DNA from: Thermoanaerobacterium sp. CMT5567-10
GTDB taxonomy: Bacteria; Bacillota; Thermoanaerobacteria; Thermoanaerobacterales; Thermoanaerobacteraceae
Direction: 5' to 3'
Assembly (NCBI RefSeq): GCF_030534315.2
Contig: NZ_CP130558.2
Span: 1,788,501-1,852,500, forward strand
Length of the DNA: 64,000 nucleotides
The notes under the pieces: generated by a model
What the model saw: only the letters and a program-made list of their open reading frames with translations
Told to the model about the DNA's origin: nothing
Database searches by the model: none
Shown here: positions 1 through 11,118 of the stretch, piece by piece
Layout of the letters: every line of letters starts with the position of its first letter
Numbering within the stretch: the stretch's first letter is position 1
Position numbers and translations under genes: made by a program

Positions 1-1956
1 GAAGCGTCTTTAGACGATAGCGACATTGATACGATGAAGTCTCAGCTTCAAAGCATAGATGAAAAAAGGTTCAGCATTTTAAGTGATAATTTGGTAAAAG
101 CAGGTCTTGATGTCAAACTAGATAAAAACACTATTAATTACTACATAGAAAACATAAAAAACGAATTGAGAAATGTTAAAAGATATATTAGGAGAATCAA
201 TGAAAAAAACGATTTATCTTATTACATACTTATAAATTACATATTTTCACTGCTTATCGATTCGGATAAAAGCGAAGTCGTAATTGGCAGCGACTTTTCG
301 CGATCTTATGTAGAATTGTCATCAGATTTAGTTGATAAATACAAATCGCAAATGCTGTACAAAGAAAACAAAATTAATTCTTTAAGGGAAGATGCGTATA
401 GAGAAGTAAATAGCAGTGAAATAAATTTTGACGATAGAATTTTATCAATAAATTTGCCGACTGGACTTGGAAAGACATTGACGTCGATATCATTTGCTTT
501 AAGATTGAGAGAAAAACTTTATAAGACTTTTAACAAAAATTACAGGATAATATATTCACTACCATTTTTAAGCATAATAGAACAGAACTTTCAAGAATTT
601 GAAAAGATATTAAAGGGAAATAACATAAATACCAGCACGAATGTATTACTTAAACATCACCATCTTTCTGAGATGAAGTATACAGACGATGATACCGAAT
701 TTGATACAGACAGCTCAAAGATTATGATTGAGGGTTGGAATTCTGAAATCATAGTGACTACATTTATTCAGCTTTTTCATACACTTTTATCTAACAAAAA
801 CAAATCATTGAGGAAGTTTCATAGAATTGCCAATTCTATAATCATACTTGATGAAATACAATCAATACCATTTTACTATTGGAAACTTGTAAAAGAAATA
901 TTGCAGGCTGTTGCATTTAAATTGAATTCATACGTGATATTTGTAACAGCTACACAGCCAATGATATTTGGAAATGACGAGATAAAGCAGCTTACTGACA
1001 AAAGAAAATATTTTAACCAAATGGACAGAGTCGTAATAAAACCAGTTTTAGATAAAAATATTCATCTAAGTGAACTTGTGGATATGTTTGATTTAAAAGA
1101 CGGGAGAAGTTACTTATTTATATTGAATACAATAGCATCTGCAAAACAATTCTATGAATTATTAAAACAAAAATTGCCAGATGAAGAAATAGTATACATG
1201 TCTACACACATCGTTCCATTTGAAAGGCTTGAAAGAATAGAAATGATAAAGAGTAAAAAGGTCAAATACGCAGTTACAACACAGCTGGTAGAAGCAGGTG
1301 TTGATATTGATTTTGATGTGGTGGTTAGAGATATAGCTCCGCTTGACTCAATAAATCAATCAGCCGGAAGATGCAATAGGAATTGGCAAAGATCAGGGGA
1401 AGTATATGTAGTATCATTAATTGATGAAAATGATAAAAAATATTCTTCTAGAATCTATGATAAAGTGATGATTAACATCACTGAAAAAATACTGTCCCAA
1501 TATGGTGAAATATGTGAGAAAGATTTTTTAAATATAATAGATCGCTATTATACCGCTATATCAGAGAATCTTTCATCAGATGCAGCAATTGATATTTTAA
1601 ATGCGGTATACAAATTAAAATATGATAGTGATGACGGTACACCCAGCATAAGCAAATTTAAGCTTATTGATGACGGATATTACAAAGTTGATGCATATAT
1701 AGAATATAATGATGAGGCAATTGAACTATGGCAAAGATATTTAGAACTTAAAAATGTAAAAAATCTTTTTAAAAGAAGAAACATATTTAATGAGTTTAAA
1801 GCTGATTTTTATAAATATGTAATTTCAATTCCAGAGAAAACTGAAAACATGCCGGCGGATGTAGAAGGTTTTAAATATGTAAACAGTGATTCAATAAATG
1901 AATATTATGATAAGGAGATGGGATTTATAACAAAAGGTGTTTTAAGCATCTGGTAA
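1..1956 (+). CDS. cas3: CRISPR-associated helicase/nuclease Cas3 (5' end outside window)
   Basis: Cas3 is the ATP-driven helicase-nuclease that Cascade recruits to unwind and degrade target DNA in type I CRISPR immunity. The reading frame is open from base 1 (the ATG at 34 is internal), so about 651 C-terminal residues are visible. The segment LLIDSDKSE looks like the end of the N-terminal HD nuclease domain, most of which lies off the left edge. Superfamily-2 helicase motifs follow in order: Walker A PTGLGKT (near base 457), ILDEIQ (near 847), VTATQP (near 940) and the motif VI region QSAGRCNRN (near 1357). The gene ends at a terminator directly before the CRISPR leader, so it closes the effector operon. 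cas6, cas8b, cas7 and cas5 are expected upstream but are not visible. Confidence 0.93.
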   Translation, partial: EASLDDSDIDTMKSQLQSIDEKRFSILSDNLVKAGLDVKLDKNTINYYIENIKNELRNVKRYIRRINEKNDLSYYILINYIFSLLIDSDKSEVVIGSDFSRSYVELSSDLVDKYKSQMLYKENKINSLREDAYREVNSSEINFDDRILSINLPTGLGKTLTSISFALRLREKLYKTFNKNYRIIYSLPFLSIIEQNFQEFEKILKGNNINTSTNVLLKHHHLSEMKYTDDDTEFDTDSSKIMIEGWNSEIIVTTFIQLFHTLLSNKNKSLRKFHRIANSIIILDEIQSIPFYYWKLVKEILQAVAFKLNSYVIFVTATQPMIFGNDEIKQLTDKRKYFNQMDRVVIKPVLDKNIHLSELVDMFDLKDGRSYLFILNTIASAKQFYELLKQKLPDEEIVYMSTHIVPFERLERIEMIKSKKVKYAVTTQLVEAGVDIDFDVVVRDIAPLDSINQSAGRCNRNWQRSGEVYVVSLIDENDKKYSSRIYDKVMINITEKILSQYGEICEKDFLNIIDRYYTAISENLSSDAAIDILNAVYKLKYDSDDGTPSISKFKLIDDGYYKVDAYIEYNDEAIELWQRYLELKNVKNLFKRRNIFNEFKADFYKYVISIPEKTENMPADVEGFKYVNSDSINEYYDKEMGFITKGVLSIW

Positions 1957-1960
1957 TAAG

Positions 1961-2019
1961 ATGTCGTCGATGTCCAATAGTGCAAAAAGTGCTGGAGATC
2001 GACGACATTTTTATTTTTT
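1961..2019 (+). terminator. Rho-independent terminator after cas3
   Basis: ATGTCGTCGAT (1961-1971) pairs with ATCGACGACAT (1998-2008), followed by a T-rich tail. It separates the cas3 transcript from the CRISPR leader promoter. Confidence 0.85.
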
Positions 2020-2124
2020 AGACACGTTGAATTATCTGTGTTTTATGATATAATAAGGTTGTAAACTTTACATAAAAAGTATTTTATATTTTAAGACTTT
2101 GTTGAATTTTAGGCATTTTAACGA
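2020..2124 (+). promoter_or_regulatory. CRISPR leader with promoter
   Basis: This A/T-rich stretch lies between the cas3 terminator and the first repeat. It holds a promoter: TTGAAT (2027-2032), a 16-base gap, and an extended -10, TGATATAAT (2046-2054), placing the transcript start near 2061, about 64 bases before repeat 1. Leader polarity agrees with the array: the first repeats are uniform and the last repeat is degenerate. New spacers should enter at 2125. Confidence 0.8.
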
Positions 2125-5100
2125 GTTTTTAGCCTACCTATCAGGAATTGAAACAATCCTTTCATTTTACCATCTCCTTAATGGCAGTTTGTTTTTAGCC
2201 TACCTATCAGGAATTGAAACTAAAATTCCATAAACGCATTCTGGCGTATGCAGTTAGTTTTTAGCCTACCTATCAGGAATTGAAACAATGGTGTATTTGG
2301 TTCTAATGTTATAGTTTTATAAGTTTTTAGCCTACCTATCAGGAATTGAAACGCATAATCTGTGGCAAATGATAGTAAATTTGGGTAAGAGTTTTTAGCC
2401 TACCTATCAGGAATTGAAACTTGTTAAAGAAAGATGCCAAAATACATTAAGAGAATAGTTTTTAGCCTACCTATCAGGAATTGAAACACTCGATAGCAAT
2501 ACACAGCAATGGATAGAACAAACGTTTTTAGCCTACCTATCAGGAATTGAAACTTTCATTATCCAACATGCGAAATCTGTGCGCCAAAACAAGTTTTTAG
2601 CCTACCTATCAGGAATTGAAACGGTGACAAATACGGCATACAGATACTGGCCTTTAGGTTTTTAGCCTACCTATCAGGAATTGAAACATGGCCCAAATAT
2701 ATTCCAGTTCGCTCTTATGAAATGTTTTTAGCCTACCTATCAGGAATTGAAACAAAAACAGGTCAAGACGCATACGGGAAGCCAACATATGTTTTTAGCC
2801 TACCTATCAGGAATTGAAACGCAGCCCTTTGCTTTAAGATGCCATTTTCCTTTGCCACTGGTTTTTAGCCTACCTATCAGGAATTGAAACTGCCTAAAAA
2901 AATATCGACACCTAATGTGCCAATACCGTTTTTAGCCTACCTATCAGGAATTGAAACTCTATTTTATTTGAATCATATATTTCTATAGGTTTATATGTTT
3001 TTAGCCTACCTATCAGGAATTGAAACTATATTTCTATAGGTTTATATAAGCCACGACTACAAAAAGTTTTTAGCCTACCTATCAGGAATTGAAACGCATA
3101 AACAATATCAATCATATTTTCAGCAAAAGTAAAGTTTTTAGCCTACCTATCAGGAATTGAAACTAGGTATTAATAAGGCGAAAAATTAAAAGGGGGAATG
3201 TTTTTAGCCTACCTATCAGGAATTGAAACCCGTATGCTCTTATCTCGCCTTCATAATCACGATTGTTTTTAGCCTACCTATCAGGAATTGAAACGCCCAA
3301 AGTGTCGACAATCGCTTGGGCCAATTCAAAAGTTTTTAGCCTACCTATCAGGAATTGAAACCCTCCTCAAAAGTATTTGATTGGGAGAGCCTTTCTGCGT
3401 TTTTAGCCTACCTATCAGGAATTGAAACGAAAGAGGCAAAAGGCCAGTGGACGCAATATTGGAAGTTTTTAGCCTACCTATCAGGAATTGAAACTATCAT
3501 CACCTCTATTATACGAAACTAAACTTTCGTGTTTTTAGCCTACCTATCAGGAATTGAAACTTGTAGTAGTTGTATAAAAAGTGTTCCAGCGTCTTTGTTT
3601 TTAGCCTACCTATCAGGAATTGAAACTTACTTTCCTTTTCTATCTTTTTCTTTCTGATACCCGGTTTTTAGCCTACCTATCAGGAATTGAAACTTTTTTA
3701 CCTTTTCGATAAACTCAATCAATTCGATTGTTTTTAGCCTACCTATCAGGAATTGAAACCTATGTGCGAAAAGACGGCAGTATCTACAAAGGCAGAGGTT
3801 TTTAGCCTACCTATCAGGAATTGAAACTTCAGCACCTCCAAGTAAACGCCTAGTAGCAAAAATAAGTTTTTAGCCTACCTATCAGGAATTGAAACTTATA
3901 CACTTATTATACATAATAAAATTTTAAAAGTCAGTTTTTAGCCTACCTATCAGGAATTGAAACCGTTGTATTTTTTAATATGCCTTTTGTGCGTCAAGAG
4001 TTTTTAGCCTACCTATCAGGAATTGAAACAAGTCTTTATAATTCGTGAATCCCTTTGGCTGTGTTCGTTTTTAGCCTACCTATCAGGAATTGAAACCATT
4101 GTAAAATTATGTTATTGGCGTGCTCGGAGGGGGTTTTTAGCCTACCTATCAGGAATTGAAACTTTGTTCTTACCTCCTTAGAATGGTAAATCTTCGTCAG
4201 TTTTTAGCCTACCTATCAGGAATTGAAACCCTTGGCGTCCATAGTTTGCAATGCTGCCTGTGCTTGTTTTTAGCCTACCTATCAGGAATTGAAACAAAAA
4301 GTTAATGAGAAAGCATATAGACATGAGTATTGTTTTTAGCCTACCTATCAGGAATTGAAACTTATTTAAAGTTCTTGCGTCCAATACAAATATTGGACAC
4401 GTTTTTAGCCTACCTATCAGGAATTGAAACAACGATTACATATGGGTATAAAAAAGAAAAGGTTGGGTGGTTTTTAGCCTACCTATCAGGAATTGAAACT
4501 AAGTGGACTGCTTTCTATCCATTCACCGCTTGTATGGTTTTTAGCCTACCTATCAGGAATTGAAACTTTTTATCCCCTTCCTATGTAAGCCTTGACTGTA
4601 CCAGTTTTTAGCCTACCTATCAGGAATTGAAACACTACAAGGGCACCCTTTGAAACGTACGCCATCAGGGTTTTTAGCCTACCTATCAGGAATTGAAACT
4701 AAAAAGGCTTTTTCTTTTTTTCTTCTGCCATGATAAGTTTTTAGCCTACCTATCAGGAATTGAAACCGATACACGGTCTAAGGCACACTAACGCAAGCAT
4801 AGTTTTTAGCCTACCTATCAGGAATTGAAACGGCAAATATATTGAATATTGGCTTCAAACAAAAGAGGTTTTTAGCCTACCTATCAGGAATTGAAACACG
4901 AGCTCGGAATTAAATGCGATAGTAAATGAATTGGTTTTTAGCCTACCTATCAGGAATTGAAACTTGCTGAAGCTATGCTGTTTTTGCCTGCCGTAACTGG
5001 GTTTTTAGCCTACCTATCAGGAATTGAAACATACAAGAAACATATATGAATGATGACATAGTAAAGTTTTTAGCCTACCTATCAGGAATTGAAACGTACA

Positions 5101-8100
5101 GGGGTTGACACAGGCTTTACCGCAGCTAATTGGTTTTTAGCCTACCTATCAGGAATTGAAACAATTTCCAAAATCTACCCACGATTCGCCGTTTAGGGCC
5201 GTTTTTAGCCTACCTATCAGGAATTGAAACTCTCTAATATATTTGTGTTCTAATTCTCTGAGACAGTTTTTAGCCTACCTATCAGGAATTGAAACATTTT
5301 ATTTCCTGCTTTTGCAGGTTGAGCGTTGCGGGTTTTTAGCCTACCTATCAGGAATTGAAACACCAGCTCGGACAGTATATCCGACACGTTGACGTCCTTG
5401 TTTTTAGCCTACCTATCAGGAATTGAAACCCAAAATTAATTGAAGCTGCATTGCAGATGATACTGGGGTTTTTAGCCTACCTATCAGGAATTGAAACAAC
5501 CATAGGTGATTGGAGGTGGAAAATCAATCAACCTGTTTTTAGCCTACCTATCAGGAATTGAAACCAATATAAAAACGTTAATGTCACAGAAATAGAAAGT
5601 ATGTTTTTAGCCTACCTATCAGGAATTGAAACATATCTATGCCTTTCTTCTTTAATAGAGGCATTACAAGTTTTTAGCCTACCTATCAGGAATTGAAACC
5701 ACAGACCCGTTTATGGACCAATCAATCAATATTACGGTTTTTAGCCTACCTATCAGGAATTGAAACTATAAAACACATCCTTTTATTGTGTAATCATATA
5801 AGTTTTTAGCCTACCTATCAGGAATTGAAACATTGTTCTTGTGCTATTTGATCGATTTACAAAATAGAGTTTTTAGCCTACCTATCAGGAATTGAAACTA
5901 CTTTCTAGTATACATAAAAGCCATACCTATTAAGTTTTTAGCCTACCTATCAGGAATTGAAACATAATACATGGGTGTAAAGATTATGTGTTTAACGATA
6001 GTTTTTAGCCTACCTATCAGGAATTGAAACGCAAATTTAACTGGATCATCTGTTTCTTGTGCAACTTGTTTTTAGCCTACCTATCAGGAATTGAAACACA
6101 TTACTAATGTCATTAACCATTGAATTATTTGATCGTTTTTAGCCTACCTATCAGGAATTGAAACCTCACAACTAAAAAAACTAGGATTAATAACCCAATA
6201 CGTTTTTAGCCTACCTATCAGGAATTGAAACTTATATTGTTTTATTATTATATTTAACTTATTTGCCTGGTTTTTAGCCTACCTATCAGGAATTGAAACA
6301 ATTCTCGCTATTATCGACTTTTTCGGTTTCTCCAAGTTTTTAGCCTACCTATCAGGAATTGAAACTTCCGTCCACCTGCGTATGCTTTTCTTTCTAATTG
6401 TAGTTTTTAGCCTACCTATCAGGAATTGAAACTCCATACTCAATTCCGGGAGCATATCTGCAGGCACGGTTTTTAGCCTACCTATCAGGAATTGAAACAT
6501 AATTTTCAACTTGTATTTAATCAGGCAGATTATCCGTTTTTAGCCTACCTATCAGGAATTGAAACTTTCAATATCTCCTTCCCACTATAAAATATCATAA
6601 AGTTTTTAGCCTACCTATCAGGAATTGAAACGAAAAAAGCGGATTTGTTGATGATTACAAGTTGGGTGGTTTTTAGCCTACCTATCAGGAATTGAAACAA
6701 ATTTTAAGGAGGTATATTTATGAAATATAGTTTAAGCGTTTTTAGCCTACCTATCAGGAATTGAAACTATGTAGGCAATGCGGTGCGCTTGTTCCCGAGA
6801 ATGAGTTTTTAGCCTACCTATCAGGAATTGAAACCCAAATATCCTTTATTCAATATTGACTTTAAATCATCAGTTTTTAGCCTACCTATCAGGAATTGAA
6901 ACTTGTTATCTATTTTAATAGATCCATTTTTTACACCTGTTTTTAGCCTACCTATCAGGAATTGAAACTATTAGAAGTAATAAATTCAAGAATATCTTTT
7001 CCATAGTTTTTAGCCTACCTATCAGGAATTGAAACAAGAGATGGAAAAACATAAAGAAGAAATTAAAAAAGAAGTTTTTAGCCTACCTATCAGGAATTGA
7101 AACTCTGGCGTAACTTGTTGCGAATAATATGCATTTTCCTCGTTTTTAGCCTACCTATCAGGAATTGAAACAACAACCGCTGCAATATAGAAGTAGGACT
7201 GACTATAGTTTTTAGCCTACCTATCAGGAATTGAAACTATTCTGCAAATATTCCGCCAGTCTTTGCTATACTGTTTTTAGCCTACCTATCAGGAATTGAA
7301 ACCGACAATGTTAGGCAGTGCACAAAAAGCGCAGGCATTTGTTTTTAGCCTACCTATCAGGAATTGAAACATGCTCTTGCCATAATCGCTTCTGGATTGT
7401 TCCAAGCGTTTTTAGCCTACCTATCAGGAATTGAAACGCGAAATCATGACTGTCCAAGTTCGTGGCACCCTGGGCGGTTTTTAGCCTACCTATCAGGAAT
7501 TGAAACATAGGTAAAATTAATACAGGAGGTAATCAATAAATGAAGTTTTTAGCCTACCTATCAGGAATTGAAACTGCAAATACATTATTAAATCCTAGAT
7601 ACCAAAATGCGTTTTTAGCCTACCTATCAGGAATTGAAACAACGTGGGGTCTACATATGTCTTTCCTTCTGTTGCGTTTTTAGCCTACCTATCAGGAATT
7701 GAAACTAATCATAGAGGTATATTCCTTTATCGTCTTGTGGAGTTTTTAGCCTACCTATCAGGAATTGAAACATTTTAAATATACACCTTTTGGCCAACGT
7801 TGTCCTGGTTTTTAGCCTACCTATCAGGAATTGAAACAGTTTGGCTTCATCAAAGAGTATTTTTCTGCCAAGGTTTTTAGCCTACCTATCAGGAATTGAA
7901 ACGTATTTTGAGTTTTCAGAAATCAGAATTGGATAGAGGTTTTTAGCCTACCTATCAGGAATTGAAACAATACCCTCCATTGTCAGTAATATCTATCGTG
8001 GCAGTTTTTAGCCTACCTATCAGGAATTGAAACGTTCTATTTCTATATTGCAATGCAGACTTGAATTTTAGTTTTTAGCCTACCTATCAGGAATTGAAAC

Positions 8101-10582
8101 AAGTCACAGTTTAGGCATAGCCGATATGCCTGAAATGTTTTTAGCCTACCTATCAGGAATTGAAACTTTTACCTCCTCTACACTTGTTTTTGTTTGCAAA
8201 AGTTTTTAGCCTACCTATCAGGAATTGAAACTTACAAATGTTATCAAACTTCCCAGCACATGTAGATGTTTTTAGCCTACCTATCAGGAATTGAAACTTT
8301 GCTGGATTTGTGTTGTTGCCTATAGTTTTACCTTGTGTTTTTAGCCTACCTATCAGGAATTGAAACAGGAAGGGAGTTCTCTTTTTCCCGAACGGGTCTA
8401 AAACGTTTTTAGCCTACCTATCAGGAATTGAAACCCTTCCGTATTTAAAAATTTATGATGCAGAGGGCTAGTTTTTAGCCTACCTATCAGGAATTGAAAC
8501 CCATTTTTTCTTCTTTTGTTTGTGGTGTTATAAAGAGTTTTTAGCCTACCTATCAGGAATTGAAACGCACGTTTTTGTAGATTAGGGCACCTTTAGGGCA
8601 CCGTTTTTAGCCTACCTATCAGGAATTGAAACTATATAATGCAGTGCAACCATATTTACAGCATCAAGGGTTTTTAGCCTACCTATAAGGAATTGAAACT
8701 AGAGCAATTCTTAATTGGGTAGTAAATGAGGTAGTACGTTTTTAGCCTACCTATAAGGAATTGAAACATGCTTCTTTTGCCATAAAGTCATCTGGACTAA
8801 ATTCGTTTTTAGCCTACCTATAAGGAATTGAAACTCGAAATCCTGTTCTATATTCCCGCTTTCCCTCAAGTTTTTAGCCTACCTATAAGGAATTGAAACT
8901 ACAACAACAAAAAAAGGATAAAAAAAGGAGGACGTTGGGTTTTTAGCCTACCTATAAGGAATTGAAACCGTGAAAAAGACATAACGTTAAAAATAGCCTT
9001 AAAGTGTTTTTAGCCTACCTATAAGGAATTGAAACTCTATTCTTCTCCTTCTATATCTGTTATTCCAAACGAGTTTTTAGCCTACCTATAAGGAATTGAA
9101 ACTTGCAGACAAGAGAAAAAGCACAAAGTAGAGATAGAGTTTTTAGCCTACCTATAAGGAATTGAAACGAAGATAAGAAGTGCACAGCATATGTAAACTT
9201 TCAGTGTTTTTAGCCTACCTATAAGGAATTGAAACTACGTTCTCCCTTTTCTAACCAACGATACCATGTACGTTTTTAGCCTACCTATAAGGAATTGAAA
9301 CTAGATAATCCGAACGATGCAAAAGCATTAGGTAACGAGTTTTTAGCCTACCTATAAGGAATTGAAACTTCCATACACACCGGAGATGTTGTCAGCAATA
9401 ACAAGTTTTTAGCCTACCTATAAGGAATTGAAACTAAACTCTTCTTGAAAACTCAACCCTGGTACTATATACGTTTTTAGCCTACCTATAAGGAATTGAA
9501 ACTTTTCATATCGTGATAAAGTTGCCTTTGTTGTTCCGTTTTTAGCCTACCTATAAGGAATTGAAACATGTTTCAATGTCTGGCTCCCTCATCCCATTTT
9601 CATAGTTTTTAGCCTACCTATAAGGAATTGAAACGCGTGTCTATCTCTATTTTGATTGCCTCGATTTTCTCGTTTTTAGCCTACCTATAAGGAATTGAAA
9701 CTTTCTATTTGTTTTTAATTGCAAATTCTATTTGCGGGTTTTTAGCCTACCTATAAGGAATTGAAACCAAACAAAGTATTAGTTTCATACTCAGGTGGTA
9801 AAGAGTTTTTAGCCTACCTATAAGGAATTGAAACAAAAACGCACCATACAATCCAAGAACTATTGATGAAGTTTTTAGCCTACCTATAAGGAATTGAAAC
9901 TAGTATATGTTTGGTAACATGTCAATAGGTATTTTAAAAATTTTTTTATTATCGTTTTTAGCCTACCTATAAGGAATTGAAACTGCTGTCTTTGTCTTTT
10001 GTGCATGCCCTTATTTTAAGTTTTTAGCCTACCTATAAGGAATTGAAACTCATCAAGCTCCCTTATATATGGCTGTATAGAATGGGGTTTTTAGCCTACC
10101 TATAAGGAATTGAAACCTGTCATTATGCCACTTTGAATCCCCACCTGTACCTTGTTTTTAGCCTACCTATAAGGAATTGAAACCGTATCATAGCATTAAG
10201 CCTTTGTCTTGGCGTTCCTTCGTTTTTAGCCTACCTATAAGGAATTGAAACTTTCACTATTTATTTCTTCACCGTTCAATTCATCTGTTTTTAGCCTACC
10301 TATAAGGAATTGAAACCTTGGCAAAACTAATATTCGGAATACGCAAATACTGTTTTTAGCCTACCTATAAGGAATTGAAACTTGCGAAGCAAAAAGTAGA
10401 CTATGAGAGACACAATAAAGTTTTTAGCCTACCTATCAGGAATTGAAACAACAGTGATGCAAAGGAGATTTTTGAAAACAGAGAAGTTTTTAGCCTACCT
10501 ATAAGGAATTGAAACTCTAAAATCTGCCTTAAATTACACAGTTCATATCCCTGTTTTTAGCCTACCTATAAGGTATTAAAAC
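2125..10582 (+). CRISPR. Type I-B CRISPR array, 127 repeats and 126 spacers
   Basis: I counted 127 copies of a 30-base repeat that begins GTTTTTAGCC and ends GGAATTGAAAC, giving the 8-base crRNA 5' tag ATTGAAAC. Spacers are mostly 35-40 bases; spacer 117 (9901-9953) is 53. Repeats 1-98 read TATCAGG at positions 15-21. Repeats 99-124 (from 8670), 126 and 127 read TATAAGG; repeat 125 (10420-10449) returns to the C form. Repeat 127 (10553-10582) also ends AGGTATTAAAAC and marks the old, leader-distal end. Spacers 13 and 14 overlap by 21 bases. Several spacers can be read as pieces of genes, such as an SSB tail (4163-4199) and a PP-loop protein (9768-9804). The short open frames on both strands inside the array are repeat artefacts. 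Confidence 0.98.
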
Positions 10583-10611
10583 ATTTATAAAATGTGAGGT
10601 GGATTATTGCT

Positions 10612-10890
10612 ATGAATAGTGTTGAATACGAAAAGCTCAAAAAACAGTATCTAGCTTTAAAATCAATTCTTAATGACGAAAACATATCTATAAAAGAGTA
10701 TAATAAATTAAATTTAAAATTGTATTTGTTAGAAAGTAAACTTATAGATGCTTATGCAAATGATATTACAAAAGATGATGGTGGGGAAAAATACAAAGAT
10801 TTATTTCTAAATGCATATTCGATGTCGATTATTGATTCATCAATGTGGAATCAAATAGTTGACTTAGCACTAAATTATGAATTAGATTAA
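10612..10890 (+). CDS. Hypothetical small protein between array and cas4
   Basis: This frame encodes 92 residues starting MNSVEYEKLKKQYLALK. I chose the ATG at 10612 because GAGGTGG lies about 10 bases upstream; an in-frame GTG at 10594 has no such site. The N-terminal half is rich in Lys, Leu and Glu and probably a helical hairpin or short coiled coil. The C-terminal half is acidic and ends in ALNYELD. No signal peptide or membrane segment is visible. I recognise no family. Its place between the last CRISPR repeat and cas4 could mean an accessory CRISPR role, an anti-phage passenger, or nothing more than an insertion. Confidence 0.6.
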   Translation: MNSVEYEKLKKQYLALKSILNDENISIKEYNKLNLKLYLLESKLIDAYANDITKDDGGEKYKDLFLNAYSMSIIDSSMWNQIVDLALNYELD

Positions 10891-11118
10891 TAATAAAATG
10901 TATTGCTATAACAAAAATAATATATCTATATGTTTTTAGCATATATATTAAGAAATTTAAGATACAATTGCTAGGAGAGTTGTTAAAACGAAAATTATGT
11001 CGCACTTAAGGGAAGAATTTATTCCATATATTAGATCAAGATGGACTTAAATTAAAAAATGATGTATCTGATGGAATAAGAGCAATTTTAATAGCTGTAA
11101 TTACAAGAAGGTGTTCTT
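10891..11118 (+). other. Degenerate spacer region before cas4
   Basis: No intact gene is seen. A diverged copy of the CRISPR repeat lies at 10932-10961. From about 11010 a frame that shifts relative to cas4 reads GKNLFHILDQDGLKLK and onward, and runs open into the cas4 start. It has no start codon with a ribosome binding site and may be the tail of a decayed gene. I could not assign it. The cas4 ribosome binding site AGAAGGTG lies just before 11119. Confidence 0.4.
10932..10961 (+). repeat. Vestigial CRISPR repeat outside the array
   Basis: The segment starts with the exact nine bases GTTTTTAGC of the array repeat and matches roughly 21 of 30 positions when aligned without gaps to the TATAAGG repeat form. 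It lies 350 bases beyond the last recognised repeat. The region is A/T-rich, so part of the match could be chance. Confidence 0.4.

Noticed and set aside
4178-4563. Open frames on both strands inside the CRISPR array (84 and 77 codons)
   Set aside because: They consist of translated repeats (FQFLIGRLKT and FLAYLSGIET) and spacers; no ribosome binding site.
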